64,000 nt of DNA from Aegilops tauschii subsp. strangulata (lineage: Eukaryota > Streptophyta > Magnoliopsida > Poales > Poaceae): positions 382,331,792-382,395,791 of the forward strand of contig NC_053035.3 of assembly GCF_002575655.3 (NCBI RefSeq), read 5' to 3'. Position 1 is the stretch's first letter; each line of letters starts with the position of its first letter. Positions 23,567 to 35,400 of this stretch are shown here, piece by piece. A model generated the notes under the pieces. The model was not told where the DNA came from. It saw nothing but the letters and a program-made list of their open reading frames with translations, and did no database searches. A program made the translations under genes and the position numbers.

Positions 23567-24557
23567 TGATGTAGGGTGGATACCCTAAGGCCGATCTTTC
23601 ATGAAATGGAGGGGATCCTATGAAGAACAAGAGGGGAAACACGAGGGGAAACACGAGGGAAAACACGAGGGGAAACACTCAAATAAACGGGAATGATCAC
23701 ACATGTGCTAGATCCACGAACATAAAGAGTGATACAAGATCTAAATTCAACAAAGCATGATACAAGAGGCTTAACCATGAGGAGGTCTTGAGGGACCTTC
23801 CCTTGAGGGGTCTTGAATCCACCTGAGGGGTCTTCTCCGTAGAGGCCGTGGTCTCTGATGGAGAAACTATCAAGTGGACAAGCAAAGCTCTATCTCTAAA
23901 ATGAGCTATCACATTGCTAACCCTAAAACGTTGGGGAAGAAGGGTATATATAGTCTAGGGGGGACGAAGGGGTACATGGGCCTCGGCCCTTTACACTATG
24001 CGCAGACAGGGGGAGCCGGACGTCCGGGTGTCAGGACGGATGTCCGGGCCTTCATGCGGAGCCGGATGTGCAGGTCTGGCGCCGGATATCCGGCTTGTCG
24101 GGACCGTTCCTGTGCTCTCTGGATAGGGCTTGTCCAGATGTCCGGGTCCGTCGGGCTAGATGTCCGGGGTCAGGCCGGATGTCCGGGCCCTGTAGCTTTG
24201 GATGTTGGGTCGTTGTTGTACTGGTGGTCTCCAGGGGCCGGATGTCTAGGGTCATGGCCGGATGTCCGGGTCCTGGGAGCTGTTCTCGACTCCTTCCATT
24301 GGTTCTCCTCATCCCTGAACTTGGGGACTTGTCCATCTTCATGTGCATCTTTGAGAGGGTCCTCTTGGTACCTGACCATGCATAACATTCGGGACTTAGG
24401 TAGTAGCCATGTCTCGAGAGGATCATACGGAATATTACTAAGCAGAGATGTCACCTTGGTCTCGAGAGCTCTAGCTCGTGCTCGTGTCATTGGTCCGCTT
24501 GGCACTTGGTGAGGCGATGGTGGGTCCGTAGGGATGACCATAGGATGCTCCGCATCA
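23567..24557 (-). repeat. 5' LTR of element A
   Basis: This 991-bp copy lacks the solo-LTR insertion of its sister. It contains about ten CCGGATGTCCGG-like motifs at 24010-24270. The site matching the nested insertion (near 23840) is undisturbed and reads AGAGGCCGTGG. Confidence 0.93.
23945..23953 (-). promoter_or_regulatory. TATA box of the element A 5' LTR
   Basis: The minus strand reads CTATATATA, upstream of the PBS by about 400 bp. It is the only good TATA motif in this LTR and lies between the CCGGATGTCCGG cluster and the LTR end, as expected for a U3 core promoter. Confidence 0.55.
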
Positions 24558-26325
24558 ATTTGCATGCTCAATTTCCATGGAACTCTTGGACATTCATCAC
24601 TTGTGAAATCCTCAACATAAAACTTTCTAGCATGCCTAACTAATTTATGTTGATCATAAGCAACAAATAGATCAATGGGACTACATTCTACCACGCAAGT
24701 AATTAAGTAGTTTAGTGTTTACCTCATCAAATCTGGTATTTAGCTCTGAAAATTGCCTATCAGTGACACTCACAAGCAATTCAACCTTGAAGTCATATCA
24801 ATTCATTGCAATATTAAAGAACCGTCTTTTAGGTTCCCCAAAAGGATAGTTGGGACCCTCCATCTCAACAACTTTGATTTTGTGCTTTACACAAAAAGAA
24901 GTGACCTTCTCAAGAAAATCATTTCACCCTTCATCTTCTCGCAAGCATTGCAAGTGAAACTTTGGAGATTAACTACTCCATAGAATTAACAATATCTTGA
25001 TCTTTCTTTAACAAATCTCTACTCAAGTCATAACTGTGTTCAAATATTTCCTGCATCAAGTGTGCCATGAAAACAAACTCAATTGTCTGAAATGATGTCA
25101 ACATAGTCATTCCTGCTAGTGCCTCTGCGCCATTGTAATCTTTTGCAATCTTCATGTGAACATACCTTATTGCAGGATACATAGATATAACATGGTCGAT
25201 AGTCATGTAGTGAGATCCCCAATGAGTAGCACATGGCCTTCCAAGACCCATTTCTTGATTCAAACATCTCTTGGTTTCTACTTCCTTCAAGTCTAATGCA
25301 GCAATAAGTTCCTCAGCTTGAGATATTTGAAGAATTCTCATCTTTTTACAAGAATAGCCTAGAAAATTTAGTAAACATGCATGCAATTGAAAGAACCAAG
25401 TACAATCAACACTCTAACAATAACATACTTGTAGTTGTTGGGCAAAGCAATCTACATAATAGGCATAAGGGGCCTCATCCATAATTACTTTCTTCAGGCC
25501 ATTAACATTACCTTTCATGTTACTAGCCCCATCATATCCTTGCCCGCGGACCATTGCAAAACTAAAATTGTACATCATAAGCATACTGTCAATTACAACT
25601 TTAAATGTCACAGAGGAAGTGTCTTCAACATGGGAAAGAACAAGAAATCTCACAGTTGTCATTCCTTTCTTTTCAATATAAGCAAGCAAGCAACTACTTG
25701 TTCATTCTGTTACACATCACTAGACTCATCGGCAAGTATTGCAAAATCTTCACCATCAAGATCTCCAATGACTAGTTTAGTAGTCGGCTAGATACAACAC
25801 TTGATCAACTAATATTGTATTTCATGACATGTCATCTTACAGTTTTGTGGAGCATTCTTTACAGCCACCCTATCAACCTCTTCAAAATTCCATGCTAGCC
25901 AATTTTAAAGCTCAAGGAAATTTCCTTTATTTATTGAGTCTTCACTTTCATCATGCCCTCCAAATGTCAAGCCTAGGCGTAATAGGAACCTCAAAAACTT
26001 GAGTGTCCATATCAGATGGACCTTATATAGAGCCTTGTACTATGTGGCATTTGATGCAATAGACTCCCGAATTGATGTTTTAGGTGTAGTGAACATATCA
26101 TAGTTTTCCTGAGGTTCAGCACGAGCACTAGTGACAACAGCAATATGCCTCTTCAGTCTTGCTTTCATGTTCCAGTTCTTAAACCCACCATTCACAATGT
26201 ATCTCCACCAGGACTTTTTGTTTTATCCTTGAACAAATACTCAAAAAAAATAAGCAACCTTTTCTTGCATACTATACTCAAACCAAAATGTGTTGGCACC
26301 GCCTGCCTGCAAGCCGTATTGAAAT
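24558..26325 (-). pseudogene. hAT transposase-like gene remnant, N-terminal and central parts (TTF/ZMYM1-like)
   Basis: The minus strand encodes most of a DUF4371/hAT protein in broken frames. In order from the right: a TTF-type region (FFEYLFKDKTKSPGGDT), then ENYDMFTTPKTSIRES. These are followed by GGHDESEDSINKGNFLEL, an ILADESSDV-like block, VRGQGYDGASNMKG (about 25515-25550), and NTRFDEVNTKLLNYL near the insertion point. Such proteins are domesticated or decayed hAT transposases common in grasses. Several stops and frame changes are visible. The C-terminal dimerisation domain follows at 2581-2892 on the far side of element A. The bases 24558-24562 (ATTTG) are the TSD of A. Confidence 0.85.
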
Positions 26326-27030
26326 CTTTATAACTCTATCCCCACGTGACGTCTCAATGGCAAATCATGGTAAATGCGCTGACCTAAGGGCAACACCAAT
26401 GCGGATCACCAAAATGATCGGATGGTTCAGTCATTTTTTGTCATCCAACGGGAGTAACAAAATGTTCGTGAACTGGTTAGGACATCTTAAATTCCAAAAA
26501 CTGTCCCCAAACTGGAGGAAGATCTTGGGGAGTTTGGACATCCGCCAGCGCTGCCAACTCAGCCTCACACTCCACCACAAACCTACTTTTTCTGCTCTCT
26601 TTTTTGTCTCATCTCTCCATTGGACAAGGGGTAAACATTTGGTGAATATGGTTAGATGATTGCCTCTCACTCTGTTGTCCGCATACATTTGAGGACGTAT
26701 GTTTTGGTGACTCCCACTAGAGTTGTCCTAAGCTCATAAGGAAGTGTGAGCTAGGACATGGAAATATCTTAGGGAATCTCCAGCACGGCTCACCAAATGA
26801 ACCTCATCCAATATCCGCGGACACATACAGACGTGTCTGCGGACATACAGTCCGACGACGTCCATCCAATGTGGCTCACCAAATGAAGTGGAGATCGATT
26901 TTTTAACAGAATTTTAGAGTAGATTTACAATGCAAATGAATCTTAAAAAAAACCCTACAAAATCCCACACTACTCCTCCCAATCGAAGGTGAGGTCGAAA
27001 TCCCCTCGTCGGAGCCACCGGCCGGCACAA
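26326..27030. other. Unassigned flank with short hairpin and repeat motifs
   Basis: No gene is supported. An 11-bp-arm hairpin (TCCGCGGACAC/GTGTCTGCGGA) sits at 26814-26843 and is flanked by direct repeats of GGCTCACCAAATGAA. This suggests a decayed MITE or subterminal-repeat element. The last five bases, CACAA, would be the left TSD of element C. Confidence 0.3.
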
Positions 27031-28327
27031 TGTGACACCCAAGTTTTTATTTGGATTTTTCAAAAAGATTTTTATTTGACTTGAAGGGAGTGATTTAAAA
27101 ATTTTTCTTCAAGAGAACTCTCACTCTCAAATATTTTTCTTTATGGAAAAATTTTTATTTGAATTCACCCAAGATCTGCCTTTGACCTGGGGAGTTCTTG
27201 CTCTTCATTTGGGCTCAAGACAAAATGTTTTTCATTTGAGAAAATAACCTTTGAAATATTTTTGAGAATGCACTTTGGCTTTTGGAAAGTCCTTTGCCAC
27301 TTTCAACTATTCCTTCTTGCCATGGCATTAGTGCAAATCCTCTCTCCTAACCCTTCCCTCACCTTTGGATCATGATTTGCATCAAATCCAGCAAGTTGAA
27401 CCTCCTCATGTGATCATTTCCATTCAAATTCTATTCAAATAAATTTCTGTCTTCTCTTATAGCACTTGGAGATTTACAAAGGAACTCCATTTTCTGTTTG
27501 GACTTTTACCACCAAACTTCTTTCCCCTCCTAGTCCTTTGAACCCTCAACCTAGAACCATGAAGATCCACTGGTCTCCAGTTCAAAATTTTCAAACTACA
27601 TCAGCTGCAAGTTTGGACCAGATTTGGCAAATTTGGTGAAATTCATTCAAAACTTTCTCCAAAAATTCCAAGTAAATTCATGCAGCCCCTGGGTGCTTTG
27701 AGTGATCATCTCACCAAGTTACAGCTCCAGAAAAATTTATCTCTTTACCAAAACCTACTGTCGAACACCTGCAATGCTTGGTCACTGTCAAGATTCAGTA
27801 AGTTCAGAGTTCAGTCAAGTGGCTGCTGTCGTTTTCTTCAGAAACGGGCGTCGATCTCGCCAGTACCCTCGCGTCGCCTTGCTCCTCGTCCTCGCCCTCT
27901 CATTCCTGCACCGCACGAGTGCCTGGCATCTTGCGGGCGTCGGCGACGAGCAGCAGAAGGTGCGCCGCCCCGTGACCGACGCCGGCGGCGGCTTTGCGGA
28001 CGCCAGCGGGAGACACGGCGCCGCCGTCTCCACCCAGCGCCGCCCAAACCACCGGAGCCCGCCGCGTGGCCGTCCACTCCCCCGAATGCGCTGCCGCTCT
28101 CGTCGTGAACCCCAGGGCGCGGAGCGCGCTCTCTGCCGCCGTTGAGCCCGTGCGGTCACCTCACCGTGGGCAAACGCCATTACGCCAGGGCCAGCTCCGT
28201 TTAGCTGCAAAACGAGTCCCGTAACATCCACTGATGCTGCTCGACCGCTCAAACCCCCTGCCAACCCACTGCTCCGCCGTAATCGCTCGCCGGAGATTCT
28301 CCGTTCACGGCCACCCCGTCGATCTGC

Positions 28328-28337
28328 CTATAAATAG
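28328..28337 (+). promoter_or_regulatory. TATA box of the element C 5' LTR
   Basis: The motif CTATAAATAG is followed by GGGGCCCCGAGC and a C-rich leader-like sequence. It is the best core-promoter candidate in the LTR and would place the transcript start near 28360. Confidence 0.65.
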
Positions 28338-29290
28338 GGGCCCCGAGCTTCAACTCGAGCACCCACCAGCCCTACACTTCCCCTAGAGCACGCCCAGCCA
28401 CTGGAAGAGCCGCGAGGGGGTCTCCTTCCTCGACTCCGGCCGCCGCGATCCGCCACGGGATCCAGCCCGATTCGCCCCCGTGTGTGCTCCGCAGCCTCCA
28501 TTCTCTTGCCAGTAGCTTCTCCTTGCATCACCCGTTCTGACCCGCGCCTCAATTCGTACTTTGCAGCCCTCCACCGGAGTTCCCCAACCTCACCCGAACC
28601 GCCGTCCGCCGGAGATAGTGTCGCCGTCGACGTGGTGCTCCCCGTTGGACGAGTCCACCACCCACCGACGCGGAAGAAGACACTGAAGCTCTTGGTACCC
28701 TCCGTTTCTCCTAACTCGCCGTGGTTCGACGCCGGCGTCCATCGCCGTCTTCGGGCGCCGGCGAGCTTTCAAACCTGACATGCGGGCCCCGCGTGTCAGC
28801 CTCTGTTTTATTTCCCCGAACCGTTTTCTGTTGGCGCCTTCGGGCAAAATACGTTTTCTCCTTGCGCTGGCGCATTCCCAGCCGAAGCGTTTTCTGTTAA
28901 AACCCTGGAACTTTTCTGTTTCATTACAGATAAGTCCCTGGACAGAAACCTTTATAACTTTTTAATGAAAAGGTATTTTTGAGTGATTCTTTTTCTGTCA
29001 ATCTCCAAATTTTGTCTAGTTTTTTATGGGATTTATTTGAAAAATATTTGGCAAAGTTTCTGTGCATGTGTTGGTTTTCACGTTAGTACCCCGTTTCATG
29101 ATTGCCGTAGGTTCCGGGAGAGGGGACGGAGCCGCGAACTTCGCCGAGCTAGATTCCGACTTCTCCGAACCAGGCAAGCATGTTTGAACATTTGATATGG
29201 CAGATGTTTTGCATGTTCATGTGAAAGTTTGTGCGTGGCATATGAGTGTCGGTAAATATCTCGTTGCTCGTAAGGCAACGACCCAGTTGT

Positions 29291-29605
29291 TCCGAAGTTG
29301 CGATGACCTCTGATGAGAGGTGGCCTAATCATGTGGTGACATGAAGGGCAGCAAGGTGGTACTGTTGTAGCATGCCAGCCTTGCGTCATCCGACTTTCTT
29401 CGACGTTAACGTGGTTGGAGCCCCATTATCGATCTTTTCCCGCATGTTCCAAAGTTGCGATGACCTCTGATGAGAGGTGGCCTAATCATGTGGTGACATG
29501 AAGGGCAGCAAGGTGGTACTGTTGTAGCATGCCAGCCTTGTGTCATCCGACTTTTCCGACGTTAACATGGTTGGAGCCGTGTTATCGTCCCTTCCCCTTT
29601 CCGTG
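29291..29605. repeat. 157-bp tandem duplication in the C LTR
   Basis: Two copies start TCCGAAGTTGCGATGACC (29291) and TCCAAAGTTGCGATGACC (29448) and stay nearly identical for over 130 bp, then diverge slightly. Confidence 0.92.
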
Positions 29606-30197
29606 CTACCACATGTCTCATTGCCAGGATACGGTTTAGTAAGTTGGTAACCTCTTTCCGTGTACACACCAAACAGAGAGGCCGGGATGATGGTACCTTG
29701 GCCCAGGATTAAAGCCAGTCATTCGGTCAGGGGGCATGGGTGTTTCCGGTTGGGACCGAGAGGGGGGGCACCCCCTTATAGCGCGCGTATAGAAATTTGA
29801 TCCCATGCTACGCGAGGTTGTAGCCTCCCCGACTCAGGGTTTTTCCTGAATGTTGCCGAGGGTGATCCCTGGCTTCGGATGGTTAAATTGGGTGTGTACT
29901 GGTTAGACGTGTTCCTTCCAGAACACCGTAGATGGAACTAGTCCCCGTGACTACTGAAATCCGTTGGCTGTGGTTAAGTACAAACTCTGCAGAGTCAATT
30001 CTTTCCAAATCATCGTATCCATGATCAGTAATGTAGACTTTATATCCAAATCTATCCGTGTGAAAACTTGCCCCCGGTGAACAAGCTCAAGTGGTAAATT
30101 CAATTTCATTGTTATCCCTGTGGATGGACTAACATTATATTTGTCTCGTGCTTGTGATAAATTATATTCCCGAACTATTGTATTGTTGTGTTACAAT

Positions 30198-30540
30198 ATA
30201 AGCCCTTTATGTGATGTCGCTCAGACGTCCGACTGCGGCATGCACTGTCTTTACTTTCTGTTATAAGCCCTTTATGTGGTGTCGCCCCGACGCCCGACTG
30301 TGGCATTATTGTTCTGCATTTTCCGCTCGAGGAGTCTTTCAGACACTCGTTTGGCACCTGTATTATTATTCCGCATTTTCCGCTTGAGGAGTCTTTCAGA
30401 CACTCGTTTGGCACCTGTATTATTATTCCGCATTTTCCTCTCGAGGAGTCTTTCAGACACTCGTTTGGCACCAGTATTACTATTCTGCAGTTTCCGCTCG
30501 AGGCGTCATTCAGACCCTCGCTTGGCACCCAGTATTTATT
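30198..30540. repeat. 64-bp pair and 57-bp x4 tandem repeats in the C LTR
   Basis: Two copies of TATAAGCCCTTTATGTG-type sequence (30198 and 30262) precede four copies of a unit reading TTC(C/T)GCA(T/G)TTTCC...CAGACACTCGTTTGGCACC. These start at 30312, 30369, 30426 and 30483. The 57-bp period is a multiple of three, which keeps frames open on both strands. Confidence 0.92.
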
Positions 30541-31117
30541 ATCTCTGTGTCTGATCGCACTGGTTAACTTATTCATGTGCTCCATGTTTGCATTTGTTAT
30601 ACCTTATGTCCGAACTGTCTTGCGAGTACTTTCATAGTACTCACCTGGCTTGTTGATTTGGCCAGATGTTGACGAAGGCGATCTCTTGGATGAAGAGTTT
30701 GATAGCGCGTCCGACGCCTAGAGGAGTCCCAGTCAGTCCTGCGCGATCCCGGATATTGGTCACTTGTATCGTTTGCGCTTCCGCCACCCGCAATAAGTAT
30801 TCTCGAGCCTCACTCCGACGCTCGATGAGTTGTAGTTTTCTGGAATCATGTCACTCGCTTCGCGATGATATTTCCACCACCGTTATTATCGTGAGTTAGA
30901 AGTTTGCCACCCTATCCGCCGTATTGTTTTATCGGCGTGCATGTAATAAATTGTTGGGCAGTCTCTGCTCAACTTTGTATTATATTTAGTACTCCTGGTA
31001 TTTTTCTTCTGTGACCAATGTATTGTCTATCAGTGAGAAGGAGTTCTTCCTCGCTGGTCCGTAGCAGGGATTGGTTTCTCAATAATCATTTTATTGAAAA
31101 ACCGGTCGTGACAAGCT

Positions 31118-31133
31118 TGGTATCAGAACCAGG
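31118..31133 (+). other. Primer binding site of element C
   Basis: TGGTATCAGAACCAGG starts four bases after the LTR end and matches the 3' end of initiator methionine tRNA with one change. Confidence 0.9.
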
Positions 31134-31279
31134 CTGACTGTAGGAAGCCACTAGGTGCGATCGCTAATCGGTTATTAGCGTCTTTAGTGCTTCTTCAGCA
31201 TTTTGCAATTGTAGCTATTTTCTGTTGGTCATCATAAAATTTATGACATGACTACTCAGAATTTTGCCTACTTTTGTAG

Positions 31280-32083
31280 ATGGCTGGCAGCGGCTGTGAG
31301 AATCGAGTGTTCACCAACGTGCCCGAGGGGTTTGTCAAGCTCCTCGTCTCCATCTCCAAGCTCGCGATCGGGCCGGCAGCTCGCCCGGAGTTCACACTCT
31401 ATCAGCACAAGCTCAGTGACGACGTGTCTATGCACCAGGCTATGGTGCAATTCAGGGGAGGACGATCTGCTGCTCGCCATTTCCGTTTTACGGGAAGGGC
31501 CATGCCTACGGAGAGGCATGCCATGCAGATGGCTGCCCGTGAGGCGATAGGTCGCCTTCGGGACATCCTTCCTACGATGAAGACTCGTCGCTACTGCTAC
31601 CTCCCATGCCATGTGCCTTACACCAGCCACTATGCGTTCGCCTGTCATCGGGGAGAGCGAGATGAAGCCATCGAGATGGTTGTGGAGTATCTCAAGGCTC
31701 TGGAGGAGTCTTTCGACAACCTCGTAGATGATCTTGTGGCTGCCCGCATGGACTTAGTCCGGGGCGGTCCTGCCAGTAGGAAAGAGCTTCTCCACACGGC
31801 GCCGCCTCTGACATTCGTCTCGTCTTCAGCCTCGTATGCACCGGCCGTTTTGGCCACTGATCGCCGTCTGCCTACCACTGAGGAGTTCGACCGAGTCATC
31901 GCTCCTACTCCAGTCAGAGCCGCACCGCCTGCCGCACGCGCTCTACCGCCAGTCGCCCCCGCACCATCACCGCAGCACAGCGTCGCACGCCAGGAACCAG
32001 CTAGAGAGGAGGAGGTTGATTCTCCTGGACCGCTGAGCCTTGCCATCGGCAAGGGGAAGGAGATCTTCACCATCTCCGACTGA
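31280..32083 (+). CDS. Accessory reading frame of element C, unknown function (267 aa)
   Basis: The frame is uninterrupted from ATG (MAGSGCENRV) to TGA, between the PBS and gag in sense orientation. It encodes no capsid, protease or polymerase motif. Residues 1-160 look like a compact domain. Within it, blocks around 30-95 (FTLYQHKLSDDVSMHQAMVQ, then FRFTGRAMPTERHAMQMAAR and EAIGRLRDI) show a strand-strand-helix spacing vaguely like a double-stranded-RNA-binding domain. Residues 125-155 are predicted helical and acidic. From about 200 the protein is Pro/Ala-rich and ends acidic. The ATG follows TTTTGCCTACTTTTGTAG, which looks like a 3' splice site, so it could be made from a spliced transcript. 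Extra reading frames are known in some plant LTR retrotransposons; the fold suggestion is inference only. Confidence 0.7.
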   Translation: MAGSGCENRVFTNVPEGFVKLLVSISKLAIGPAARPEFTLYQHKLSDDVSMHQAMVQFRGGRSAARHFRFTGRAMPTERHAMQMAAREAIGRLRDILPTMKTRRYCYLPCHVPYTSHYAFACHRGERDEAIEMVVEYLKALEESFDNLVDDLVAARMDLVRGGPASRKELLHTAPPLTFVSSSASYAPAVLATDRRLPTTEEFDRVIAPTPVRAAPPAARALPPVAPAPSPQHSVARQEPAREEEVDSPGPLSLAIGKGKEIFTISD

Positions 32084-32407
32084 GAGCACCGAGTAGCCGC
32101 GTGTTATGCCTGCTTGTATGATGTGTTGTTTTTATCTGTACGCTAGTTTGTATTGGTGTGTTTGCTGCCTTCCGGAGTAGTACGCTAGTTTTTAATAACA
32201 TGTCAGGATTGTGTACGCACAACCTGAGTGCTGTATCTTGTGTTTGCTTTCGCATGTAAGATTTGTGTTAAGCACTTCTCCTCCGTGAAAATTATTTGTG
32301 TTTCATTGAAAACCTTGAAGCCTTTTTGATTATTGCCTTTGCAAGGGTTTTCCTGCGCTACACGGTTTTTCTCATGGGTTTTGCAAATGATACCCCAGAC
32401 TGGAAAA

Positions 32408-35400
32408 ATGTCTCGCCCTTGGACTCGCTCTATTCCCAATCAGCCAGAAGAGGTTTACGGAACACAGACCAGCAACAATTTCACTCAGGGTCAGTCCAGC
32501 CAACAGGACAGCGAAGCGGCACTATCTCAAGTATGCCGTCTCTTCGAGCAAAGCCAGCAACAGCACCAGGAGATGATGAACCATGTCATCAATATGGGAA
32601 ACCACCGTGAACCCTATCAACCACATTCCAAGTTATCTGAGTTACAGAAGACTCGCCCCTCAACTTTTGCTCACACCGACAGGCCACTGGAAGCCGATGA
32701 TTGGCTTCGCGAGATTGAAAGGAAACTGATTATCGCTCAATGCTCAGATCATGAGAAGGTGCTTTATGCACCACACTACCTTACTGGAGCAGCCGCAGCA
32801 TGGTGGGAGAACTTCCTACACATGCACCCCAGGGAACACAACATCACCTGGGAAGAATTCAAGGAAGGCTTCCGTGGGGCACACATTCCCAGGAGCATCC
32901 TAAAGATCAAGAAGAGAGAGTTTGATGACCTGAAGCAAAGAGGCATGACCGTCACAGAATACAACAGCCAGTTTACCCAACTGTCTCGTTATGCCTACGA
33001 CGAGCACATGACAGAAAACAAGAAGATGGAAAAATTCCTGGATGGCCTGGCACCAGCATTAAGATGCCAACTGATTGTACACACCTTTCCGGATTTTAAG
33101 ACGCTGGTGGACAAGGCCATCACCCTGGAGAATGAGCGCCGTAGTCTGGAAGATATCCGCAAGCGGAAGAGGGACAAGACGACTCTTGCCCGCAGCAACC
33201 GAGGCAAGACTGAGGTCCCAAGGACAGACACGAGGAGATCCACGGCTACTGAGCCAAGACCCGTCGGACAATTTCATGCCAGAGACAAGGAGTTCACATA
33301 CCGTCCAGGGGTCACCTGCTATGCTTGTGGTCAACAAGGGCATTATGCTAAACAGTGCCCGAAGCCAAGAGACTCGGCACCCAAGCCGAACAATGGTGGA
33401 AACAATCTAGCCCCCAAGCGCAACAACTTCAATCCCAGCAACAACCACAGGAAGGGTCACTTGAACCATGTGACCAGGGAAGAAGCGCAGAATGCCCCAG
33501 ACATCGTGCTCGGTACGTTCCCTGTCAACACAGTACCTGCCACGGTTTTGTTTGATTCTGGAGCTTCCCATTCGTTCGTTTCGAAGAGTTTTGTTTCGCA
33601 ACATGGTTTTCCGATACTCCCCTTGGAAAAATCTATGATCATCAAGTCCCCCGGAAATAAGCAAATTGCTCAGGGTTACTGCCAGGGAGTGGTCATTGAG
33701 TTCGAAGGACTACCATTCCACGCGAATCTCATCGTGTTGGAAAGTAAAGGACTGGATGTCATTTTAGGAATGGACTGGTTAACCACCAACAAAGGATTCA
33801 TCGACTGTTTCAATCGGACAGTGATTCTCACTCACCATCACGGCAAGACAATAAGAGTTTCCGCTCAAGAAAGGCCACGATCACAGAAACCAAAACTGAA
33901 CAAGATGGACATCGCAGAATTAAGAAAAGTGCCAGTGGTATGCGAGTTCCCTGATGTGTTCTCGGAAGAACTACCAGGCATGCCACCAAACCAAGAGATC
34001 GAATTCAGCATCGAACTAGCACCTGGCACCGCTCCCATTTATAAGAAGCCATATAGAATGGCACCCTCAGAATTGGTGGAGTTGAAGAAGCAGATAAAGG
34101 AATTATTGGACAAAGGATTTATACGAGCCAGCTCCTCACCATGGGGTTCGCCCATATTGTTCGCCGAGAAGAAGGATGGGACACTGAGACTATGCATAGA
34201 CTATCGAGCCCTCAATATGGTCACCATCAAAAACAAATACCCGATGCCACGGATAAATGATTTGTTTGACCAACTCGCACAAGCTAAAGTATTTTCAAAG
34301 ATTGATTTGAGATCGGGATACCATCAACTGAAGGTACGAACAGAGGATATCCCCAAGACAGCATTCACTTCCAGATATGGGTTATACGAGTTCACAGTGA
34401 TGCCTTTTGGTCTAACAAACGCCCCCGCATTTTTCGTCCACCTCATGAACAAAGTATTCATGAAATTCATGGACAAATTTGTGGTGGTATTCATTGACGA
34501 CATTCTGGTTTACTCAAGGACACCAGAAGAACATGCTGAACACCTCAGAATTGTTTTGGGAGAATTGAGGAAACATCAGTTGTACGCCAAATTTAGCAAA
34601 TGCGAATTTTGGCTAAGACAAGTTGGTTTCTTGGGCCATATTTTGAACCAAGAAGGCGTGGCCGTGGACCCAGAAAAAGTCAAGGCCATACTAGACTGGA
34701 AGCCACCCGCGAACGTCACAGATGTGCGGAGTTTCCTAGGAATGGCCGGATATTACAGGAGATTTATTGAAGGATTCTCCACTGTGGCAAAGCCTATGAC
34801 CCAACTACTCAAGAAAGACAAGAAATTCGTATGGACGGAAGCATGTGAGCAGAGCTTCCAAGAACTCAAGAAAAAGCTGACAACCGCACCAGTCTTAACT
34901 GTGCCGGACATACACAAGAGTTTTGAAGTATATTGTGACGCGTCCCGAAAAGGTCTCGGATGTGTGCTAATGCAGGATGGCAAAGTTGTCGCATATGCCT
35001 CCAGACAGCTGCGAAAGCATGAGGAAAATTACCCAACACATGACTTGGAACTAGCAGCAGTTATACATGCACTCAAGGAGTGGAGGCACTTTCTGTTGGG
35101 AAATCGCTGTGAAATATATACAGACCATAAGAGCCTCAAATATATTTTCACACAGCCAGAGCTGAACTTACGCCAACGACGCTGGTTGGAACTGGTCAAA
35201 GACTATGACGTCGGCATCCACTACCACCCAGGAAAAGCAAATGTAGTGGCCGATGCCCTTAGCCGAAACCCCAGCCCGGACAGTGACGGACAGCAAAACT
35301 TGAGGCCTGAGTTTCAACGAGAGTTCACTCGGCTCAACATGATGTTAGTCTCTAAGGGCACCATATCGAACCTGGAGATACAACCCACCCTAGTGGAACA

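Larger units (their letters stand above)
2893..24557 (-). mobile_element. Gypsy retrotransposon A, complete but heavily nested (21.7 kb)
   Basis: LTRs at 2893-4881 and 23567-24557 share TGATGTAGGG...CCGCATCA ends. The PBS lies beside the right LTR and the polypurine tract beside the left one, so the element reads right to left. TSDs are ATGTG (2888-2892) and ATTTG (24558-24562), one mismatch. Gag, protease, RT-RNase H and integrase occur in that Gypsy order on the minus strand. Removing three solo LTRs, the Copia element B and their TSDs leaves about 8.6 kb, a normal Gypsy size. It disrupts a hAT transposase gene whose two parts lie on either side. Frameshifts, stops and insertions make it inactive. 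I do not assign a family name. Confidence 0.9.
27031..31113 (+). repeat. 5' LTR of element C (4.1 kb)
   Basis: It begins TGTGACACCCAAG and ends GGTCGTGACA. A GC-rich zone (27830-28790) surrounds a TATA box at 28328. Downstream lie a 157-bp tandem duplication (29291-29600), a 64-bp duplication (30198-30310) and a 57-bp repeat in four copies (30312-30540). Reading frames in this LTR on both strands show no protein similarity I recognise. Confidence 0.93.

Noticed and set aside
27815..28847. Proteins in the GC-rich part of the C LTR
   Set aside because: Overlapping frames on both strands in LTR sequence with no recognisable domain, starting from non-ATG codons in part.
30312..30540. Possible CRISPR-like array
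   Set aside because: Copies are directly adjacent without unique spacers and lie inside an LTR of a plant retroelement.
30175..30585. Open frame with 19-residue repeats on the minus strand of the C LTR
   Set aside because: The 57-bp tandem repeat is a multiple of three, so frames stay open on both strands; no independent coding evidence.
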